Part shown: positions 60,790 through 64,000 of the stretch, piece after piece
Numbering within the stretch: position 1 is the stretch's first letter
Layout of the letters: each line of letters starts with the position of its first letter
Assembly: GCF_001704275.1 (NCBI RefSeq)
Contig: NZ_CP011533.1
Location: 2,604,001-2,668,000 of the forward strand
DNA from: Streptomyces noursei ATCC 11455
Lineage (GTDB): Bacteria; Actinomycetota; Actinomycetes; Streptomycetales; Streptomycetaceae
Direction: 5' to 3'
DNA: 64,000 nt
Notes under the pieces: generated by a model
The model's database searches: none
Told to the model about the DNA's origin: nothing
What the model saw: the letters and a program-made list of their open reading frames with translations, nothing else
Translations under genes and position numbers: made by a program

Positions 60790-61890
60790 ATGGCCGCGCC
60801 GGTGTTCGTCGCCTGGAGAGATCTGAGATTCGCCAAGGGCCGGTTCGCCCTGATGGGGACCGTCGTCACTCTGATCACGGTGCTGGTGGGGCTGCTGTCC
60901 GGCCTGACGGCGGGGCTGGGCCGGGAGAACACCTCGGCGATCACCGCGCTCCCCGCCGACCACCTGGTCTTCTCCGCTCCCGCCGGGGACGGCAAGCCGT
61001 CGTTCACCGATTCCCGGCTGCCGGAGCGGACGGTACGGGAGTGGGCTCGGGTGCCCGGTGTACGGAGCGCGGAACCGCTGGGGATCGCCACCACGAAGGC
61101 CGAGGGGGCCGGCGGGAAGTCGGCGGCGGTGTCGGTGTTCGGGGTGCGGCCCGGGTCGCACCTGGCGCCGTCCGCGGGGCCGGCCGGGGACGGCACGGTG
61201 GTGTTGTCCGAGAAGGCCGCCTCGACGCTCGGTGTACGGGCCGGCGACCGGGTCTCGCTGGGCGGCCGGAAGCTCGCGGTGGCGGCGGTGTCGGGCGCGG
61301 CGATGTACAGCCACACGCCGGTGGTGTGGGCCTCGCTGGGCGACTGGCACCGGCTGTCCGGGAGCCCCGGCGGTGCGGACTCCGGAGGCGCGACCGTGCT
61401 CGCCCTGTCCACCACCGGGACGGACGGCCTGGCCGCCGCCGACCGCCGGCTGGACACCAGGACGGTGGCCGCCCAGGACGCCCTGACCGCGATCGGTTCG
61501 TACAGCGCCGAGAACGGCTCGCTGCAGTTGATGCGCGGCTTCCTGTTCGCGATATCCGCGCTGGTCATCGGGGCGTTCTTCACGGTCTGGACGATCCAGC
61601 GCAGCGGCGACGTCGCGGTGCTCAAGGCGCTCGGCGCCTCGACCCGCTACCTGCTGCGGGACGCCCTCGGCCAGGCCGTCGTCCTGCTGGTCGTCGGCAC
61701 GGCCCTGGGGACCGCGATGGCGGCCGGGGTGGGCGCCGCGGTGGGCGGCACCGTGCCGTTCGTGCTCGACCCGTCCACCGTGCTGGTCCCCGCCCTGATC
61801 ATGATCGCGCTGGGTGCCGTGGGCGCCGCGCTGTCCATCCGCCGCATCACGTCCGTCGATCCGCTGACCGCCCTGGGAAGTGCCCGATGA
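60790..61890 (+). CDS. FtsX-like ABC transporter permease
   Basis: 366 aa. One N-terminal membrane helix (RFALMGTVVTLITVLVGLLSGLTAG), a large extracellular domain (about 60-250) and three C-terminal helices (FLFAISALVIGAFFTVW, VVLLVVGTALGTAMAAGVGAAVGG, VPALIMIALGAVGAALSI), the MacB/FtsX arrangement. It ends in SVDPLTALGSAR. The stop overlaps the ATPase gene start (ATGA). Confidence 0.9.
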   Translation: MAAPVFVAWRDLRFAKGRFALMGTVVTLITVLVGLLSGLTAGLGRENTSAITALPADHLVFSAPAGDGKPSFTDSRLPERTVREWARVPGVRSAEPLGIATTKAEGAGGKSAAVSVFGVRPGSHLAPSAGPAGDGTVVLSEKAASTLGVRAGDRVSLGGRKLAVAAVSGAAMYSHTPVVWASLGDWHRLSGSPGGADSGGATVLALSTTGTDGLAAADRRLDTRTVAAQDALTAIGSYSAENGSLQLMRGFLFAISALVIGAFFTVWTIQRSGDVAVLKALGASTRYLLRDALGQAVVLLVVGTALGTAMAAGVGAAVGGTVPFVLDPSTVLVPALIMIALGAVGAALSIRRITSVDPLTALGSAR

Positions 61891-62573
61891 GCCTCGAACT
61901 GTCCGATGTCACCCTCACCTACCCCGACGGCGACACGCGGCTGACCGCGCTGGACGCGGTGTCGCTGACCGTGCCGGCTGGCTGCCTGACGGCGGTGGTC
62001 GGGCCGTCCGGGTCCGGCAAGTCCAGCCTGCTGGCAGTGGCCGCGACGCTGATCCGGCCGGACCGCGGGCGGGTGGTGATCGCCGGCCGGGACACCGCGG
62101 GCCTGAGCCGCGCGGAGCTGACGACGCTGCGCCGCACCACCATCGGGACGGTCTTCCAGCAGCCGAACCTGCTGCCGGCGCTGACGGCGGCCGAGCAGCT
62201 CCAGGTGATGGCCCATCTGGACGGCCGCTCGCCCCGTACGGCGCGGTCCCGGGCGCGGGAGCTGCTGGCGGCGGTGGGCCTGGCGGACCAGGCGGACCGG
62301 CGTCCGCACCAGTTGTCGGGCGGCCAGCGGCAGCGGGTCAACATCGCCCGGGCGCTGATGAACGAGCCCTCGGTGCTGCTGGTCGACGAGCCGACCAGCG
62401 CACTGGACCACGAGCGGGGCGCGGCGGTCCTCGGCCTGCTGACCGAGCTCACCCACGCCCGCGGCACCGCGACGGTGCTGGTCACGCACGACCGCTCCCA
62501 CCTGGACGCGGTGGACGCGGTGGCGGAGGTGCTGGACGGCCGGCTGACCTCAGGGGCGGGCGCCGGGGTGTGA
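61887..62573 (+). CDS. ABC transporter ATP-binding protein, LolD/MacB type
   Basis: 228 aa. Walker A GPSGSGKSS, Q-loop VFQQPNLLPALT, signature LSGGQRQR, Walker B VLLVDEPTSALD and H-switch VTHD. With the preceding FtsX-like permease it would work as a mechanotransmission or export complex for a peptide, antibiotic or lipid. A terminator follows at once. Confidence 0.92.
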   Translation: MSLELSDVTLTYPDGDTRLTALDAVSLTVPAGCLTAVVGPSGSGKSSLLAVAATLIRPDRGRVVIAGRDTAGLSRAELTTLRRTTIGTVFQQPNLLPALTAAEQLQVMAHLDGRSPRTARSRARELLAAVGLADQADRRPHQLSGGQRQRVNIARALMNEPSVLLVDEPTSALDHERGAAVLGLLTELTHARGTATVLVTHDRSHLDAVDAVAEVLDGRLTSGAGAGV

Positions 62574-62575
62574 GT

Positions 62576-62615
62576 GTGTACGGGACGGGCGGGGGCACCG
62601 GCCCGTCCCGTACAC
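62576..62615. terminator. Terminator after the ABC exporter operon
   Basis: GTGTACGGGACGGGC (62576-62590) and its exact complement (62601-62615) with a ten-base loop. It also lies just past the end of the convergent small gene (62623) and can end both transcripts. Confidence 0.8.
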
Positions 62616-62622
62616 GCGGGGG

Positions 62623-62823
62623 CTAGTCGTCACGGTGCGAGAAGGTGGGGAACAGGCCGTGCTCGTCGGTCACCCGCCTCTTGCCGGCTCCGCTCTCGGG
62701 CGTGGACTCCTCGGCCTCCGGGGCGGCCTGCCCCGACCGCTCCGGGGCGCGCTCGTCGTCCCGGGCCCGGCCCTCGCGACGACCGCGCTTGCGCTGCGCG
62801 TCCGGTTCCCGCTGCTCCGCCAT
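62623..62823 (-). CDS. Small disordered hypothetical protein
   Basis: 66 aa of mixed charged residues (Arg, Glu, Asp) with no hydrophobic core, ending LFPTFSHRDD. GAGGAAAGGGGA lies six to twelve bases before ATG 62823, and the gene ends against a strong terminator, so it is likely real. No function is recognised. Confidence 0.6.
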   Translation of the reverse strand: MAEQREPDAQRKRGRREGRARDDERAPERSGQAAPEAEESTPESGAGKRRVTDEHGLFPTFSHRDD

Positions 62824-63002
62824 GACGTCCCCTTTCCTCGATGCGCCGGTCCTCGGCGGTGCCGGCTGCGGCCCGCGGTGGGCCGCTTCCTGACCAGGAA
62901 CGCACCGAATCGGGACAGCAGTGCGCTGCAGCTGCCCCGTTCGGGTGGCGGGTCGGTGCGGGATTGACGCGATCCGGCCGGCGCGGGCCGTACCGGAGCG
63001 GG

Positions 63003-63497
63003 TCAGGCGCCGGGCGCGTGCGGCTGGTCGTCGGCGGCGTGCGAGAACAGCTTGAGGACGGGGACGCCGACCTTGTGGCGAGCCCGGGAGGCCCAGTCCC
63101 GGTGGAAGAACTCCTCGACGAAGTGCGGGGTGGTCAGCACGATCACCTCGTCGGCTCCGGTCTCGTCGACCACCGACTTCAGCAGGTCCAGCGGATGGTC
63201 CTCGACCACCTGGCCGACCGCCTCGGAGCCCGCAGCGCGCAGCGCCTCCAAGGTGTGCGACAGGCCCTGTTCGGCGGGGAGCACGGCGTTCGCCCCGCCG
63301 GGCTCGTCGCCCTCCCGCACGGCGTCCTCGAACTCCCCGAGCGCCACGTCGTCGATGGCCCGCAACAGGACGTCCTGTTTGCCGCGCGGCTGCATGAGGA
63401 CGACGAAGGAGACCGGGTCATCGCCGTGCAGGGTGGTGACGAACTCCACATCGGCGGGCGTCAGGGGCTTCTCGATCATCAATACGCTCGTGAACAC
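63003..63497 (-). CDS. Conserved hypothetical alpha/beta protein
   Basis: 164 aa. Two halves with Rossmann-like character: LTPADVEFVTTLHGDDPVSFVVLMQPRG and VVDETGADEVIVLTTPHFVEEFFHRDWASRARHKVGVPVLKLF. Similar streptomycete proteins are sometimes labelled indole-3-glycerol phosphate synthase, which the sequence does not support; it looks closer to a universal-stress-type nucleotide-binding fold. GTG 63497 has AAGGG nine bases upstream; ATG 63527 gives a longer basic version. Confidence 0.75.
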   Translation of the reverse strand: MFTSVLMIEKPLTPADVEFVTTLHGDDPVSFVVLMQPRGKQDVLLRAIDDVALGEFEDAVREGDEPGGANAVLPAEQGLSHTLEALRAAGSEAVGQVVEDHPLDLLKSVVDETGADEVIVLTTPHFVEEFFHRDWASRARHKVGVPVLKLFSHAADDQPHAPGA

Positions 63498-63607
63498 GAC
63501 GGACGCCCTTCTTCGCTTCGGCACCACTCGCCGCGGTGCCCACAGAAACCATCCTGCCCCGTCGCCACACGGGACCTGTCGGCTTTTAGTGTGCCCAACA
63601 CAAGCTA

Positions 63608-63628
63608 AGCGGAACAGATAATTCCGCT
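63608..63628 (-). terminator. Terminator after the RibD-type gene
   Basis: AGCGGAA (63608-63614) and TTCCGCT (63622-63628) with a seven-base AT-rich loop, 22 bases beyond the stop at 63651. Confidence 0.55.
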
Positions 63629-63650
63629 CAATTGAGAACCTGCGGCGCTG

Positions 63651-64000
63651 TCAGAACCGGCGGTAACGGGTGAACAGGAATCCGGAGTCCTCCAGCACGG
63701 ACGCCAGCGCGAACCGCGTGGGAACCGCGACCGCGGGCCCGTCCATGATCCGCTGCGCATCGCCCACCGCCACCACCGGGGCCAGCGACAGACACATCTC
63801 GTCCAGCGCCCCGGCCGCCGCGAACTGCCCCAGCAGGCGCGGCCCGCCCTCGGTGAGCAGCCGGGTGTGCCCCCGTTCGGCCAGCACCTCCGCCACCCGG
63901 GCCGGGTCGACGCCCAGCCCCTCGCCGGCGAAGAGCACCTCGACGCCCGCCGCCCGGGCCGCGCGCACCCGGTCCTCGGGGGCATCGGCACCGGTCAGCA
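63651..64000 (-). CDS. RibD C-terminal-type pyrimidine reductase, partial
   Basis: Dihydrofolate-reductase-fold protein of the RibD_C family; the window holds only the C-terminal ~115 residues. VLAERGHTRLLTEGGPRLLGQFAAAGALDEMCLSLAPVV is the NADPH-binding and dimer segment of RibD/YwjB-type reductases. The upstream part lies outside the window, so whether a riboflavin or another substrate is used cannot be judged. Confidence 0.85.
   Translation of the reverse strand, partial: LTGADAPEDRVRAARAAGVEVLFAGEGLGVDPARVAEVLAERGHTRLLTEGGPRLLGQFAAAGALDEMCLSLAPVVAVGDAQRIMDGPAVAVPTRFALASVLEDSGFLFTRYRRF

Noticed and set aside
63003..63497. Indole-3-glycerol phosphate synthase
   Set aside because: The length (164 aa) and absence of the TrpC barrel motifs do not fit that enzyme.

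Overview
The window is high-GC actinobacterial DNA, almost certainly a Streptomyces chromosome. The signs are strong third-position GC, many GTG and TTG starts, translationally coupled stop/start overlaps (TGATG, GTGA), and typical Streptomyces families: an SAV2148-type HEPN protein, a DUF1707-FHA protein, an Sfp-type PPTase next to a metallophosphoesterase, a CysHCDN sulfur cluster, GlgX/TreY/TreZ, and a macrolide glycosyltransferase. I found no rRNA, tRNA, CRISPR array or intact insertion sequence. Both ends cut through genes.

Region by region. 1-1.8 kb: a leftward molybdo-flavoenzyme operon of PaoABC type (FAD subunit cut by the window edge, 2Fe-2S subunit, small unknown first gene). 2-6.6 kb: class 3 lipase, isochorismatase-like hydrolase, serine beta-lactamase-like hydrolase, zinc-ribbon protein and a membrane SpoIIE phosphatase. 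6.6-12.4 kb: aromatic catabolism, pcaH-pcaG-pcaD-pobA leftward and a tandem IclR regulator rightward, with a repeat-rich operator between them; pcaB and pcaC are absent here. 12.4-15 kb: YihY-type membrane protein and an AidB-like acyl-CoA dehydrogenase, divergent from what looks like one shared leaderless promoter. 15.2-18.1 kb: degenerate adenylate-kinase-like protein, GAF regulator, a remnant of an LLM-class oxidoreductase, and a GNAT acetyltransferase.

18.2-28.3 kb is a complete assimilatory sulfur module. It runs: a Cys-containing leader peptide and hairpin, sulfite reductase, zinc-ribbon protein, cysH, cysC, cysD, cysN, a sulfonate-type ABC importer (ssuA, ssuB, ssuC), and a sirohydrochlorin chelatase-like protein that would supply sirohaem iron insertion. 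Imported sulfate is activated by CysDN and reduced by CysH; SirA finishes reduction to sulfide. GC-rich palindromic units sit between and even inside genes of this module.

28.4-35.8 kb: membrane glycosyltransferase, secreted subtilase, macrolide glycosyltransferase with a palindromic operator, aminoglycoside-phosphotransferase-like kinase, DEDDh exonuclease, SAV2148-type HEPN protein. 36.3-46.1 kb: glycogen-to-trehalose enzymes (glgX, treY, treZ) with an MFS transporter and an FHA protein; a gene graveyard (LysR and lpd remnants) lies between treY and the FHA gene. 46.1-53.7 kb: SDR, IS982-like remnant, DJ-1/PfpI protein, NCS1 permease with divergent PucR regulator, metallophosphoesterase plus PPTase, truncated AIM24-family gene. 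54-57 kb: a secreted protein built on decapeptide repeats, an HSL-type esterase, a truncated Cys-containing hypothetical protein, msrB. 57.1-64 kb: murC, a NarL-type two-component system, a FtsX/LolD-like ABC exporter, two small or hypothetical genes, and a RibD-type reductase cut by the right edge.

The most interesting items are the sulfur leader-peptide arrangement, the palindromic units inserted in frame in the sulfur operon, the symmetrical leaderless promoter at 13.37 kb, the Q-x-V-V-x-Q-x-P-x-R repeat protein, the pseudo-adenylate kinase, and the cluster of decayed genes at 42.7-43.5 kb.
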